Assembly: GCF_000507765.1 (NCBI RefSeq)
Contig: NZ_KI669401.1
Coordinates: 186,001-250,000, forward strand
Reading direction: 5' to 3'
Length of the DNA stretch: 64,000 nucleotides
DNA from: Streptococcus parasanguinis CC87K
GTDB taxonomy: Bacteria; Bacillota; Bacilli; Lactobacillales; Streptococcaceae
Positions 50,701 to 60,150 of the stretch are shown one piece after another. Numbering within the stretch: the first letter of the stretch is position 1; the number at the start of each line of letters is the position of its first letter. The notes under the pieces were generated by a model that saw only the letters and a program-made list of their open reading frames with translations, did no database searches and was not told the DNA's origin. The position numbers and the translations under genes are program-made.

Positions 50701-52608
50701 ATGATTATTTTACAAGCCAACAAAATTGAACGCTCTTTTGCAGGGGAGGTTCTTTTTGATAATATCAGCCTGCAAGTGGATGAACGGGACCGGATTGCCC
50801 TGGTTGGAAAGAACGGAGCCGGTAAGTCAACACTCTTAAAAATCTTGGTGGGGGAAGAAGAACCAACTTCAGGTGAAATCAATAAAAAGCGGGATCTTTC
50901 TCTCTCCTATCTGGCCCAGGATAGTCGATTTGAGTCGTCCAATACCATCTACGATGAGATGCTCCATGTCTTTGAAGACCTCCGTAAAACGGAGAAAACT
51001 TTGCGGCAGATGGAGCTTGAGATGGGTGAAAAAACTGGGGCTGACCTAGAAAAACTCATGCAGGACTATGACCGTCTATCGGAAGAATTCCGTCAGGCAG
51101 GTGGCTTCACCTATGAAGCAGATATCCGCGCGATTTTAAACGGCTTCAAGTTCGATGAGTCCATGTGGCAGATGAAGATTGAAGAGCTGTCTGGTGGGCA
51201 AAATACCCGTCTAGCTCTGGCCAAGATGCTCTTAGAAAAACCAAATCTCTTGGTACTGGACGAGCCAACCAACCACTTGGATATTGAGACCATCGCCTGG
51301 TTGGAAAATTACTTGGTTAATTATAGCGGAGCTCTTCTCATTGTCAGCCACGACCGGTATTTCCTAGACAAGGTCGCCACCATTACACTGGACTTGACCA
51401 AGCATTCCTTGGATCGCTATGTCGGCAATTACTCCAGCTTTGTCGAGCAAAAAGAACAAAAATTGCTGACCGAAGCCAAAAACTACGAGAAGCAACAAAA
51501 AGAAATAGCAGCTCTGGAAGACTTTGTTAATCGCAATTTGGTGCGGGCTTCGACTACCAAGCGGGCTCAGTCTCGGCGTAAGCAGTTGGAAAAAATGGAG
51601 CGTCTAGACAAGCCGGAAGCTGGGACCAAGTCTGCCCATATGACCTTCCATTCCGATAAGACATCTGGAAATGTCGTCCTGACAGTAGAAGAGGCAGCCG
51701 TCGGCTATGACGATCAAATCCTCTCAGAGCCTATTAATTTGGATATCCGCAAGATGAATGCAGTCGCCATTGTGGGACCAAATGGGATCGGGAAATCTAC
51801 TCTTATCAAGTCCATCGTCGGGCAGATTCCTTTTATCAAGGGTGAAGCTCGTTTTGGAGCCAATGTCGAGGTGGGCTACTATGACCAGACCCAAAGTAAA
51901 CTAACGCCTCACAACAGTGTCTTGGATGAGCTCTGGAATGATTTTAAACTGACGCCAGAAGTGGAAATTCGCAATCGCCTGGGAGCCTTTCTTTTCTCTG
52001 GGGATGATGTCAAGAAAACCGTCGGCATGCTGTCGGGTGGAGAGCGGGCCCGCTTGCTTCTAGCTAAGCTGTCCATGGAAAATAACAATTTTTTGATTCT
52101 CGACGAGCCGACCAACCACTTGGACATCGATAGCAAGGAAGTGCTAGAAAATGCCTTGATTGATTTTGACGGCACCCTGCTCTTTGTCAGCCACGACCGT
52201 TACTTTATCAATCGGGTGGCCACACAAGTTTTGGAACTGTCAGAAGAGGGCTCAACTCTTTACCTAGGCGACTATGACTATTATCTGGAGAAAAAAGCTG
52301 AGTTAGAAGCCCTTGCTGCAGCGCAAGCAGAAGCTATGCCTGTTTCTTCGACCGAAGAAGTCACCAGCAATGATTATCACTTGCAGAAACAAAACCAGAA
52401 GGAACTCCGTAAAATCACCCGTCGCATTGAGCAATTGGAAGCAGAGATGGAAGAGCTGGATCAAAAAATCCAAGCCATCACCGAAACCATGCATAGCACC
52501 AACGATGCAGCTGACTTGGTACAACTCCAGAGCGAGCTGGACCAACTAACTGTCCAGCAGGAAGCGGTTATGGAAGAGTGGGCAGAACTGTCAGAGCAGG
52601 TGGAATAG
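50701..52608 (+). CDS. ABC-F family ATP-binding protein (YdiF-like)
   Basis: A soluble 635-residue protein with two ABC ATPase domains and no membrane helices; the class acts on the ribosome. Walker A motifs: GKNGAGKSTLLK (near 37) and GPNGIGKSTLIK (near 360); signatures LSGGQNTRLALAKM and LSGGERARLLLAKL; Walker B LLVLDEPTNHLDIE and FLILDEPTNHLDID. The inter-domain linker (YEKQQKEIAALEDFVNRN) and a C-terminal coiled coil (about 555-635) are present. Whether it protects against antibiotics or tunes translation cannot be told. Its stop is directly followed by the regulator start. Confidence 0.93.
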   Translation: MIILQANKIERSFAGEVLFDNISLQVDERDRIALVGKNGAGKSTLLKILVGEEEPTSGEINKKRDLSLSYLAQDSRFESSNTIYDEMLHVFEDLRKTEKTLRQMELEMGEKTGADLEKLMQDYDRLSEEFRQAGGFTYEADIRAILNGFKFDESMWQMKIEELSGGQNTRLALAKMLLEKPNLLVLDEPTNHLDIETIAWLENYLVNYSGALLIVSHDRYFLDKVATITLDLTKHSLDRYVGNYSSFVEQKEQKLLTEAKNYEKQQKEIAALEDFVNRNLVRASTTKRAQSRRKQLEKMERLDKPEAGTKSAHMTFHSDKTSGNVVLTVEEAAVGYDDQILSEPINLDIRKMNAVAIVGPNGIGKSTLIKSIVGQIPFIKGEARFGANVEVGYYDQTQSKLTPHNSVLDELWNDFKLTPEVEIRNRLGAFLFSGDDVKKTVGMLSGGERARLLLAKLSMENNNFLILDEPTNHLDIDSKEVLENALIDFDGTLLFVSHDRYFINRVATQVLELSEEGSTLYLGDYDYYLEKKAELEALAAAQAEAMPVSSTEEVTSNDYHLQKQNQKELRKITRRIEQLEAEMEELDQKIQAITETMHSTNDAADLVQLQSELDQLTVQQEAVMEEWAELSEQVE

Positions 52609-53484
52609 ATGGAAGATCTTGGAAAAGTTTTTCGTGAATTTCGAATCAGTAAGAATTACTCGTTAAAAGAAGCTGCAGGAGAGGCCTGCTCGACCTCCCA
52701 ATTATCCCGTTTTGAATTGGGGGAGTCGGATTTGGCTGCTTCGCGCTTCTTTGACATTTTGGACAATATCCATGTGACGATTGAGAATTTTATGGATAAG
52801 GCCAGAAATTTTCAACACCATGAGCATGTCGCTTTGATGGCTCAGATTATTCCGCTTTACTACTCAAATGATATTGCAGGTTTTCAAAAGCTTCAAGAAG
52901 AGGAACTTGAAAAAGCCAAACATTCCACCAATCCTCTCTATTTTGAGCTGAACTGGATCCTGCTACAAGGCCTGATTTGCCAGAGAGATGCTAGTTATAC
53001 CATGAAGCAGCGTGATCTAAACAAGGTGGCGGATTACCTCTTTCAAACGGAAGAGTGGACCATGTATGAATTGATCCTCTTTGGCAATCTCTACAGCTTT
53101 TATGAGGTGGACTATGTCACACGGCTTGGGAGAGAAGTGATGGAGCGTGAAGATTTCTACAAAGAAATTGGTCGCCATCGAAAACTGGTCTTGATTCTGG
53201 CTCTGAATTGCTACCAACATTGTTTAGAACACTGTTCTTTTGAAAACGCCAGCTATTTTGAAGCCTATGTAGAAAAGATTATCGGGAAGAGCATCAAGCT
53301 CTACGAACGCAATGTCTTTCATTATCTTAAGGGATTTTCTCTGTATCAGAAGGGGCAAACTGAAGAAGGCCGGCAGCAAATGCAGGAAGCCATGCATATT
53401 TTTGACGTGCTAGGACTGCCGGAGCAGGTGGCCTATTATCAAGAACACTTTTATAAATTTGTAAAAAATGAATGTTCTAAATAG
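52609..53484 (+). CDS. Rgg/GadR/MutR-type transcriptional regulator
   Basis: A 291-residue cytoplasmic regulator. N-terminal helix-turn-helix (GKVFREFRISKNYSLKEAAGEACSTSQLSRFELGESDLA, about 5-43) followed by a helical TPR-like domain, the layout of Rgg regulators that often bind short peptide pheromones. The ATG immediately follows the ABC-F stop (TAGATG), so it is co-transcribed and coupled. It precedes two MFS exporters, its likely targets. No short hydrophobic peptide gene was seen beside it. Confidence 0.88.
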   Translation: MEDLGKVFREFRISKNYSLKEAAGEACSTSQLSRFELGESDLAASRFFDILDNIHVTIENFMDKARNFQHHEHVALMAQIIPLYYSNDIAGFQKLQEEELEKAKHSTNPLYFELNWILLQGLICQRDASYTMKQRDLNKVADYLFQTEEWTMYELILFGNLYSFYEVDYVTRLGREVMEREDFYKEIGRHRKLVLILALNCYQHCLEHCSFENASYFEAYVEKIIGKSIKLYERNVFHYLKGFSLYQKGQTEEGRQQMQEAMHIFDVLGLPEQVAYYQEHFYKFVKNECSK

Positions 53485-53505
53485 GACAGTGATAAAGGAG
53501 ATTTT

Positions 53506-54684
53506 ATGAACCGACATGCGGTCCAATTAATTAGTCGTGGAGCTATTAACAAAATTGGAAATATGCTCTATGACTATGGAAATAGTGTCTGGCTGGCTTC
53601 GATGGGGACTATAGGAAAGACGGTATTAGGGATCTATCAAATTTCTGAGTTAGTGACAGGGATTCTCGTGAATCCTTTTGGAGGAGTGATTTCAGACCGT
53701 TTTTCTCGTCGCAAGATTTTGATGACGACCGACCTGGTTTGTGGACTCCTTTGTTTGGCGATTTCTTTTATCACAAATGATAGCTTGATGATTGCGGCTC
53801 TTATTTTTGCCAATATTGTTCAGGCCATTGCCTTTGGTTTTTCTCGACCTGCCAATAAAGCCATTATTACCGAGGTAGTAGAGAAAGACGAGATTGTGAC
53901 CTATAACGCCCACTTGGAGTTAGTCTTACAGGTTGTTAGTGTCTGTTCACCTGTTTTTTCTTTCCTAGTTCTACAATTTGCCAGTCTTCATATGACCCTC
54001 TTATTAGATGCACTGACCTTTTTCATTGCTTTTGTCCTAGTGGCTTTCCTTCCGAAAGAAGAAGCTAAGGTTCAAGAGAGGAAACAGTTTACCGGGAAAG
54101 ATATTTTTTCTGATATCAAGGATGGGTTAGACTATATCTGGCATCAGAAAGAGATTTTCTTTCTCTTATTAGTGGCTTCTAGCGTCAATTTCTTTTTTGC
54201 GGCTTTTGAGTTTTTACTTCCCTTCTCGAATCGTCTATACGGGGTTAAAGGAGCTTATGCGACTATTTTAACGCTGGGAGCTATTGGATCTATTCTAGGA
54301 GCGCTTGTTGCTAATAAAATGAAATCAAGTATGAAAATTCTCCTGTTTTTACTGATCATGGCAGGGGTCGGAGTGTTCATAATGGGCTTGCCCCTTCCGC
54401 CTTATCTTTCCTTTTCAGGAAATCTGGTCTGTGAATTCTTTGTGACCATTTTCGACATCCACGTTTTTACCCAAGTACAAACCAAGGTGGAAGATGATTA
54501 TCTGGGGAGAGTCTTGAGCACAATTTATACCTTGGCTGTTCTCTTTATGCCCATCGCCAAAGGGTTGATGACTTGGTTGCCAAGCGTCCGTATGGAAACA
54601 TTTCTCTTGATTGGAGCTGGGATTATTCTCTTTTCACTCTTGGCTCAGCTAGTAGCTAAGCAGCTTCAATCAAAAGAACAGTAG
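53506..54684 (+). CDS. MFS exporter, first of a tandem pair
   Basis: A 392-residue 12-helix transporter of the MFS_3/macrolide-efflux or EntS-like type. ISDRFSRRKILMTTDL (about 61-76) is the loop 2-3 signature. AAAGGAG precedes the ATG, 22 bp after the Rgg stop. It is about 88-90% identical by eye to the next gene, so the pair arose by duplication. The substrate is unknown; drug or peptide export is possible. Confidence 0.88.
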   Translation: MNRHAVQLISRGAINKIGNMLYDYGNSVWLASMGTIGKTVLGIYQISELVTGILVNPFGGVISDRFSRRKILMTTDLVCGLLCLAISFITNDSLMIAALIFANIVQAIAFGFSRPANKAIITEVVEKDEIVTYNAHLELVLQVVSVCSPVFSFLVLQFASLHMTLLLDALTFFIAFVLVAFLPKEEAKVQERKQFTGKDIFSDIKDGLDYIWHQKEIFFLLLVASSVNFFFAAFEFLLPFSNRLYGVKGAYATILTLGAIGSILGALVANKMKSSMKILLFLLIMAGVGVFIMGLPLPPYLSFSGNLVCEFFVTIFDIHVFTQVQTKVEDDYLGRVLSTIYTLAVLFMPIAKGLMTWLPSVRMETFLLIGAGIILFSLLAQLVAKQLQSKEQ

Positions 54685-54735
54685 GGATCCTTTGATAAAT
54701 TTGTAAACCATTATTTTTCCCAAATAGGGGACAAA

Positions 54736-54790
54736 ATGAAAACCTCTTTCATGAACTGATACAATAGTTTCAGAAAATGAAGGAGGTTTT
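54736..54790 (+). promoter_or_regulatory. Palindrome, promoter and RBS-masking hairpin before the second MFS gene
   Basis: ATGAAA-ACCTC-TTTCAT (54736-54752) is a perfect 6-bp inverted repeat at the -35 position of a TACAAT -10 (54760-54765). The 14-nt arms 54739-54752 and 54777-54790 are complementary (one wobble) and the 3' arm contains the AAGGAGG ribosome site, followed by a T-run and the ATG at 54793. It can act as a terminator of the first gene or hide the ribosome site of readthrough RNA. Confidence 0.6.
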
Positions 54791-54792
54791 TT

Positions 54793-55980
54793 ATGAATCG
54801 ACATGCTATCCAGCTGATTGCTCGTGGGGCAATCAATAGAATGGGGAATATGCTCTATGATTACGGGAATAGTGTCTGGCTGGCCTCGATGGGGACTATA
54901 GGAAAGACGGTATTAGGGATTTATCAGATTTCTGAACTTGTCACCTCCATTCTAGTCAATCCATTTGGTGGCGTGATCTCAGACCGGTTTTCCCGTCGCA
55001 AGATTTTGATGACGACCGACTTGGTTTGTGGTCTCCTTTGTTTAGCGATTTCGTTTATCAGGAATGATCGTTGGATGATTGCGGCCTTGATTTTTGCCAA
55101 TATTGTCCAGGCCATTGCCTTCGCTTTTTCTCGTACGGCCAATAAAGCCATTATCACAGAAGTTGTAGACAAGGACGAGATTGTGACCTATAATGCCCGC
55201 TTGGAGTTGATCTTACAAGTGGTCGGTGTTAGTTCTCCTGTGTTCTCTTTCCTTGTTTTACAATTTGCCAGTCTCCATGCAACCCTCTTACTGGATGCAC
55301 TGACCTTTTTCATCGCCTTTGTTCTGGTCGCTTTCCTTCCGAAAGAAGAAGCCAAAGTTCAAGAGAAGAAAAAATTTACAGGAAAAGATATTTTTTCTGA
55401 TATTAAGGATGGGTTACACTACATCTGGCATCAAAAAGAAATTTTCTTTCTCTTATTAGTAGCTTCCAGCGTCAATTTCTTTTTTGCAGCTTTTGAATTT
55501 TTACTTCCCTTTTCCAATCGCCTTTACGGGGTCAAAGGAGCCTATGCGACCATCTTAACCTTGGGCGCTATCGGCTCTATCATCGGAGCCTTGATCGCCA
55601 ATAAATTTAAATCAAGCATGGAGATGCTTCTCTTCTTATTGATTTTAACAGGAGTAGGAGTCTTCATGATGGGCTTGCCCCTTCCGCATCTTCTTTCCTT
55701 TTCTGGAAATTTAGTTTGTGAACTCTTTATGACGATTTTTAATATCCACTTTTTTACCCAAGTGCAAACCAAGGTGGAAGGAGACTATCTGGGCAGGGTC
55801 TTAAGCACGATTTTTACCCTAGCCATTCTCTTTATGCCGGTAGCTAAAGGTTTGATGACCTGGTTACCAAGTGTTCGAGTAGAATCCTTTCTCCTGATAG
55901 GAGCTGGCGTCATTCTCTTTTCACTCCTAGCTCAAGTAGTCGCCAAGAAATTACAAGCAAAAGAAGGTACATCAGCATGA
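54793..55980 (+). CDS. MFS exporter, second of a tandem pair
   Basis: A 395-residue paralogue of the preceding gene, with the same signature and nearly the same sequence throughout; differences are scattered (for example SIRNDRWMIAALIFAN versus TNDSLMIAALIFAN) and the C-terminus is slightly longer. The substrate is unknown. AAGGAGG precedes the ATG within the hairpin described above. It ends at a bidirectional terminator. Confidence 0.88.
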   Translation: MNRHAIQLIARGAINRMGNMLYDYGNSVWLASMGTIGKTVLGIYQISELVTSILVNPFGGVISDRFSRRKILMTTDLVCGLLCLAISFIRNDRWMIAALIFANIVQAIAFAFSRTANKAIITEVVDKDEIVTYNARLELILQVVGVSSPVFSFLVLQFASLHATLLLDALTFFIAFVLVAFLPKEEAKVQEKKKFTGKDIFSDIKDGLHYIWHQKEIFFLLLVASSVNFFFAAFEFLLPFSNRLYGVKGAYATILTLGAIGSIIGALIANKFKSSMEMLLFLLILTGVGVFMMGLPLPHLLSFSGNLVCELFMTIFNIHFFTQVQTKVEGDYLGRVLSTIFTLAILFMPVAKGLMTWLPSVRVESFLLIGAGVILFSLLAQVVAKKLQAKEGTSA

Positions 55981-56005
55981 AAAAAGCACCGATCGGTGCT
56001 TTTTT
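55981..56005. terminator. Bidirectional terminator between the MFS gene and lapA
   Basis: AAAAAGCACC-GATC-GGTGCTTTTT: a perfect stem with A and T runs on its two sides. Confidence 0.93.
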
Positions 56006-56291
56006 AGTTGTTTTCTTTTTCTTCTGTCTTGATTTCTTTCTTTTCTTCTTCCAGTTGCTTTTGAGTGCTCTTGAGTTCTTTTTTTAGGGAGAAGCCCTTT
56101 GAAAAATTAACCAAGGTCATGACGAATGCACCCAAGAGGACACAGAGCAAGATCAGAATGATCAAGGGCAATTTAAATTGGACCAAGAGGAAATTTACGG
56201 TAACCGATTGCATGTTTGCAAGGGAAATACCAGCAATCAATAAAATTAAAAGTAATAAAGCAATGTAGTGTAGATTATTTTTGTTCATCAT
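56004..56291 (-). CDS. LapA-like (DUF1049) membrane protein
   Basis: A 95-residue protein with two membrane helices (about 8-28 and 40-62) and a charged C-terminal coiled-coil tail (KSTQKQLEEEKKEIKTEEK), as in the lipopolysaccharide assembly protein A domain family, which in Gram-positives has no LPS role and is of unclear function. It lies 7 bp downstream of gatD on the same strand, so it belongs to the murT-gatD transcript. Confidence 0.8.
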   Translation of the reverse strand: MMNKNNLHYIALLLLILLIAGISLANMQSVTVNFLLVQFKLPLIILILLCVLLGAFVMTLVNFSKGFSLKKELKSTQKQLEEEKKEIKTEEKENN

Positions 56292-56298
56292 TATCTCC

Positions 56299-57087
56299 TT
56301 ATTGTTCAGCAGGGGCCTTACTTTTCACATCAGCGTATTCTTCCGCTTTTTCTAGACTTAAAATATCATCATAAGTCGCTAAGACGATATCTTGTCCATA
56401 TTTATTCTTTAGAGCTGTTGTCACCAAGCGATAGGCCAAATTGGCATTTCGGGACAAGATAGGACCGTGGAAGTAGCTGCCAAAGACGTTCTTGTAATGA
56501 ACTCCTTCGCATCCATCTTCTTTGTTGTTCCCATTTCCATAGACGACCTTACCCAGCGGTTTTTCATCCTCAGCCAAGAAGGTCCGACCTTGGTGGTTCT
56601 CAAAACCATAGTAGGTCTCGTTGAACTCTTCATTATGGATTTTGATGTCGCCAATGTAGCGATTATTTTCTTGGTTGAGGGTATAGTGTCCCATAATACC
56701 AAGTCCCTCAATGCGCTTGCCAGAAGCTTCAATGTAGTATTGGCCTAGAAGTTGAAAGCCACCACAGATAGCCAGGACCACACCATCTTCATCAATGAAG
56801 CGTTCGATGTCTTCTTTTTTATCTGGTAGATCCTCGGATACAATAGTCTGTTCGTAGTCTTGGCCTCCACCGAAAAAGGCGATATCGTAGGCGTCTGGAT
56901 CAAAGCGGTCTTTAAGAGAAACGATGTCCACCGTTACGCGAGCACCAAGCTTCTCCGCAACGTACTTGAGCATGAGGATATTCCCATTGTCCCCATAGGT
57001 ATTCATTAAGTTGCCATAGAGATGGGCAATGCGCAGGCTGTAGGGATACTGTGCCTGATCAGAAGATTCTAGGGAAGTATAAGTCAT
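56299..57087 (-). CDS. gatD: Lipid II isoglutaminyl synthase, glutaminase subunit GatD
   Basis: Supplies ammonia from glutamine to MurT, which amidates D-glutamate of lipid II to D-isoglutamine. The 262-residue class I glutamine amidotransferase has the nucleophile in [15 protein letters not shown] (Cys near residue 110) and the catalytic His in [12 protein letters not shown]. It overlaps murT by one base (stop/start), indicating translational coupling and a stoichiometric complex. Confidence 0.95.
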   Translation of the reverse strand: MTYTSLESSDQAQYPYSLRIAHLYGNLMNTYGDNGNILMLKYVAEKLGARVTVDIVSLKDRFDPDAYDIAFFGGGQDYEQTIVSEDLPDKKEDIERFIDEDGVVLAICGGFQLLGQYYIEASGKRIEGLGIMGHYTLNQENNRYIGDIKIHNEEFNETYYGFENHQGRTFLAEDEKPLGKVVYGNGNNKEDGCEGVHYKNVFGSYFHGPILSRNANLAYRLVTTALKNKYGQDIVLATYDDILSLEKAEEYADVKSKAPAEQ

Positions 57088-58430
57088 TAGTGCATCTCCT
57101 TTTCAATCAGGTGTTCTTGGGCCAAAAGTTCACGGAATTCTAGCATGGCTGTATAGGTAGCTAAAATGTAAGCGTGAGGGGTTTCCTGTTGCTGGATGCG
57201 TTGGAAAACCTCTTTTAATTCAGCCATTTCTGTGATCTTTTCTGCAGGATAGCCAGTGACCCGAAGTCGCCGAGCAATCTCAGAGTGGCGCACCCCGCCA
57301 GCGTTGATCTCTGGAATGTCCATCTGAGTGATTTGCTCGAAGTCGGCATCCCAAATCCAGCTGGTATCAATCCCATCTGCATAATTCGCATTGAGGAGAA
57401 CCGACAAGCTAAAGGGATAAGGGGCTAGTTTGATCATTTCAATGGCTTGGGTCGCACCAACCGGATTTTTAATCAGGACTAGGGTACATTCCTTATCCCC
57501 AATCTTAAAGGTTTCCTGGCGACCAAAGACAGCGCGACTGCGATCAAATCCTTGCTTAATCACTTCAGGTTGAACCCCAAAGAATCCAGCAACGGAAACA
57601 GCTGCTAAGGCATTATAGATGTTGTAGAGACCACCGATATTGATGTGGTAATCTTGCCCTTGGATCCGGAATTGGGAAGAGCGCTGGGTTAATGAGAGGA
57701 GATCCGATACGGCATAAGTCAGAGAAGGCCTGTGGAAACCACAGTGCTCACAGATATAATCCCCAAGATTAGCATAGGTATTGAGCTTGTACTGGAGGAT
57801 GTTGTGGCAATGCGGACAGAGGATTCCTTCCGTATTGTAATGGGCTAGTTGTGGCTCTGATTTGTCAGTATCAAATCCATAATATTGGATCGGATTGGAT
57901 AAGGTCTGACTATTAAAGAGCGGACTATCACCATTTAACAAGACTGTTGCAGTTGGGACCTTGTGAATAGCATCCAAAATCATTTGGTAGGTCGTATAGA
58001 TCTCTCCATAGCGGTCCATCTGGTCCCGGAAAATATTAGTGACCACAAAAAGGCTGGGCTTAATATAATCACAAATCCGAGAGAGGCTGGCCTCGTCAAT
58101 TTCAAGTACCGCAATCGGTCGATTTGCTTTCGAATGCTTAGCACGTAAGAAGGTCGTTGTAATCCCAGAGATCATATTGGCCCCACTTGGATTGGTCAAA
58201 ATAGGTCCAAAAGCTTCTTGGAGAATACCTACTGTTAGCGCAGTGGTCAGGGTTTTTCCATTTGTCCCTGTAATCACAACAATCTCATAGTTTTTTGCCA
58301 GTTGACTGAGAATATCTTTATCAAATTTGAGGGCTACTTTACCTGGTAGGGTTGATCCCCGCCCCATCTTTTCTAGAATAGAGCCGGAAAGCTTTCCTGC
58401 CAGAAGGCCCAAGGTTGTATTTATCTTCAT
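57087..58430 (-). CDS. murT: Lipid II isoglutaminyl synthase, Mur-ligase subunit MurT
   Basis: ATP-dependent Mur ligase-like enzyme that amidates lipid II with ammonia from GatD, needed for efficient cross-linking and beta-lactam tolerance. The 447-residue protein has the P-loop [18 protein letters not shown] (about 51-68), the Mur central domain, a four-cysteine zinc ribbon (CPHCHN ... CEHCG, about 205-230) typical of MurT, and a DUF1727 C-terminal domain ([19 protein letters not shown]). First gene of murT-gatD-lapA. Confidence 0.96.
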   Translation of the reverse strand: MKINTTLGLLAGKLSGSILEKMGRGSTLPGKVALKFDKDILSQLAKNYEIVVITGTNGKTLTTALTVGILQEAFGPILTNPSGANMISGITTTFLRAKHSKANRPIAVLEIDEASLSRICDYIKPSLFVVTNIFRDQMDRYGEIYTTYQMILDAIHKVPTATVLLNGDSPLFNSQTLSNPIQYYGFDTDKSEPQLAHYNTEGILCPHCHNILQYKLNTYANLGDYICEHCGFHRPSLTYAVSDLLSLTQRSSQFRIQGQDYHINIGGLYNIYNALAAVSVAGFFGVQPEVIKQGFDRSRAVFGRQETFKIGDKECTLVLIKNPVGATQAIEMIKLAPYPFSLSVLLNANYADGIDTSWIWDADFEQITQMDIPEINAGGVRHSEIARRLRVTGYPAEKITEMAELKEVFQRIQQQETPHAYILATYTAMLEFRELLAQEHLIEKEMH

Positions 58431-58533
58431 AAATCATATTTTATCATAAAAAGCATCAGAAGGTTACAGAAAAATCTGTTGAAACGTGTTATAATAAGAT
58501 GATGTCTTTTAGAGAAGTGGTAGGTATGAGAAT

Positions 58534-59382
58534 ATGAATATTCAACAGTTTTCAAATCCACAATTTTGGACCAGTTTGTTCCCAAATTGGTGGAGTGTTA
58601 TTATCAATATCATCGATATTGCCCTGGTGGCTTGGTTGCTGTATTTTTTGATCAAGGCCATCGTCGGGACCAAGATCATGATTTTGGTGCGTGGAGTTAT
58701 TATCTTTTTCTTGGCTCAATTTTTAGCCAATTTTTTGGGTTTAACGACTATTTCTTGGCTGATCAATCAAGTGATTACCTATGGGGTTATCGCGCTGGTT
58801 GTGATTTTCTCCCCTGAAATTCGGATTGGCTTAGAGCGTTTAGGTCGGGCGACAGAATTTTTTACGACGAGTGAAGTCAGTCAGGAAGAGAAAATGGTAC
58901 AGGCCTATGTCAAGGCAGTGGCTTATATGAGCCCACGTAAGATTGGTGCCTTGGTAGCTATTCAAGGGGCCAGAACCCTTCAGGAATACATTTCCACAGG
59001 GATTCCACTAGATGCGGAAATTTCAGGAGAATTGCTGATTAATATCTTCATTCCTAATACTCCTTTGCACGATGGAGCGGTCATTGTCCGCAATGATAAA
59101 ATTGCCGTTTCTTGTGCCTACCTGCCCTTGACGGAAAATACCGGAATTTCAAAAGAGTTCGGAACGCGTCACCGCGCAGCCATTGGTTTGTCTGAAGTTT
59201 CGGATGCCTTTACCTTTGTGGTATCAGAAGAAACGGGCGGGATCTCTATGACCTATAATGGAACCTTCCGACACGATTTAACTTTAGAAGAGTTCGAGGC
59301 AGAATTGAGATCCTTCTTGGTTCCTGAAGAGAATAAAACGAGTAGTTGGAAAGAGCGTCTATTTGGGAGGGTGACAAAATGA
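58534..59382 (+). CDS. cdaA: Diadenylate cyclase CdaA
   Basis: Makes the second messenger c-di-AMP from ATP at the membrane, controlling potassium and osmotic balance and cell-wall homeostasis. The 282-residue protein has three membrane helices (about 17-98) and the DAC domain with LHDGAVIV (DGA near 179-181) and GTRHRAAIGLSE (RHR near 212-214). First gene of cdaA-cdaR-glmM, divergent from murT. The ATGA overlap with cdaR couples translation. Confidence 0.96.
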   Translation: MNIQQFSNPQFWTSLFPNWWSVIINIIDIALVAWLLYFLIKAIVGTKIMILVRGVIIFFLAQFLANFLGLTTISWLINQVITYGVIALVVIFSPEIRIGLERLGRATEFFTTSEVSQEEKMVQAYVKAVAYMSPRKIGALVAIQGARTLQEYISTGIPLDAEISGELLINIFIPNTPLHDGAVIVRNDKIAVSCAYLPLTENTGISKEFGTRHRAAIGLSEVSDAFTFVVSEETGGISMTYNGTFRHDLTLEEFEAELRSFLVPEENKTSSWKERLFGRVTK

Positions 59383-60128
59383 GATCGAAAAAAGAATTTC
59401 TTTATGTTTTTGCCTCCGTCTTATTGTCCTTTATCTTGTTTATTAATGCGTCATCCTTTAATTTTCAAAATAATAGCAGCGCTAGACAAGTAAGTTCAGA
59501 GACCTACACCAATACCTTGACCAATATTCCGATTGATGCCAAGTACAATGACAAGACATACTTTGTCAGTGGGTTAACATCGGAAGTAACAGTCTTTCTA
59601 AAGGGTTCAAACCGGGTCGCTCTAGCAAGCGAAATGCAGCCGGGAACTCGGAAGTTTCGCGTGGTAGCGGATCTTCGTAAGGCCAAGGAAGGTACCGTTG
59701 AAGTGCCGTTGATTGTGGAAGATCTTCCGGCTGGTTTGACCGCAACCGTAGAGCCTCAGAAAGTTTCTGTAAAAATCGGGAAGAAAGCGAAAAAATCGTT
59801 TGCGGTCAGGGCTACGATCCCGGACAATCAAATTGTGGATGGAATAACGGTTTCGGATATTTCTCTTGAAACCACCAAGGTAGAAGTGACCAGCGATCAA
59901 GAAACCTTGAGTCGCATTGATCATGTCCAAGCGGTCTTCCCATCCAGTGAGATCATTAGTGGAAATTATAGCGGAACTATTTCCTTAAATGCAGTAGATG
60001 CCCAAGGAAATGTTCTACCAGGTTTGGTCAAGCCGAGTGAAACACGGATTCAAGTGACCACAAAGAGTAGCTCGTCTACGTCAAGCTCAAGCAGCTCGTC
60101 GTCGACCTCCTCCAGTTCAAGTAATTAG
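59379..60128 (+). CDS. cdaR: CdaA regulator CdaR (YbbR-domain protein)
   Basis: Membrane-anchored protein that modulates CdaA. The frame opens at 59346 inside cdaA, but ATG 59379 has GGGAGGG upstream and gives 249 residues: an N-terminal anchor helix (about 7-24), then two to three YbbR beta domains (about 40-230). The C-terminal tail is a run of serines with a few threonines, which could be modified outside the cell. Located between cdaA and glmM as in other Firmicutes. Confidence 0.93.
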   Translation: MRSKKEFLYVFASVLLSFILFINASSFNFQNNSSARQVSSETYTNTLTNIPIDAKYNDKTYFVSGLTSEVTVFLKGSNRVALASEMQPGTRKFRVVADLRKAKEGTVEVPLIVEDLPAGLTATVEPQKVSVKIGKKAKKSFAVRATIPDNQIVDGITVSDISLETTKVEVTSDQETLSRIDHVQAVFPSSEIISGNYSGTISLNAVDAQGNVLPGLVKPSETRIQVTTKSSSSTSSSSSSSSTSSSSSN

Positions 60129-60150
60129 AAAGTAAAAAAGGTAATGAAGA

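Noticed and set aside
53506..55980. Insertion sequence or transposon causing the repeated region
   Set aside because: Both copies encode MFS transporters; no transposase or terminal inverted repeats are visible. Tandem gene duplication explains it.
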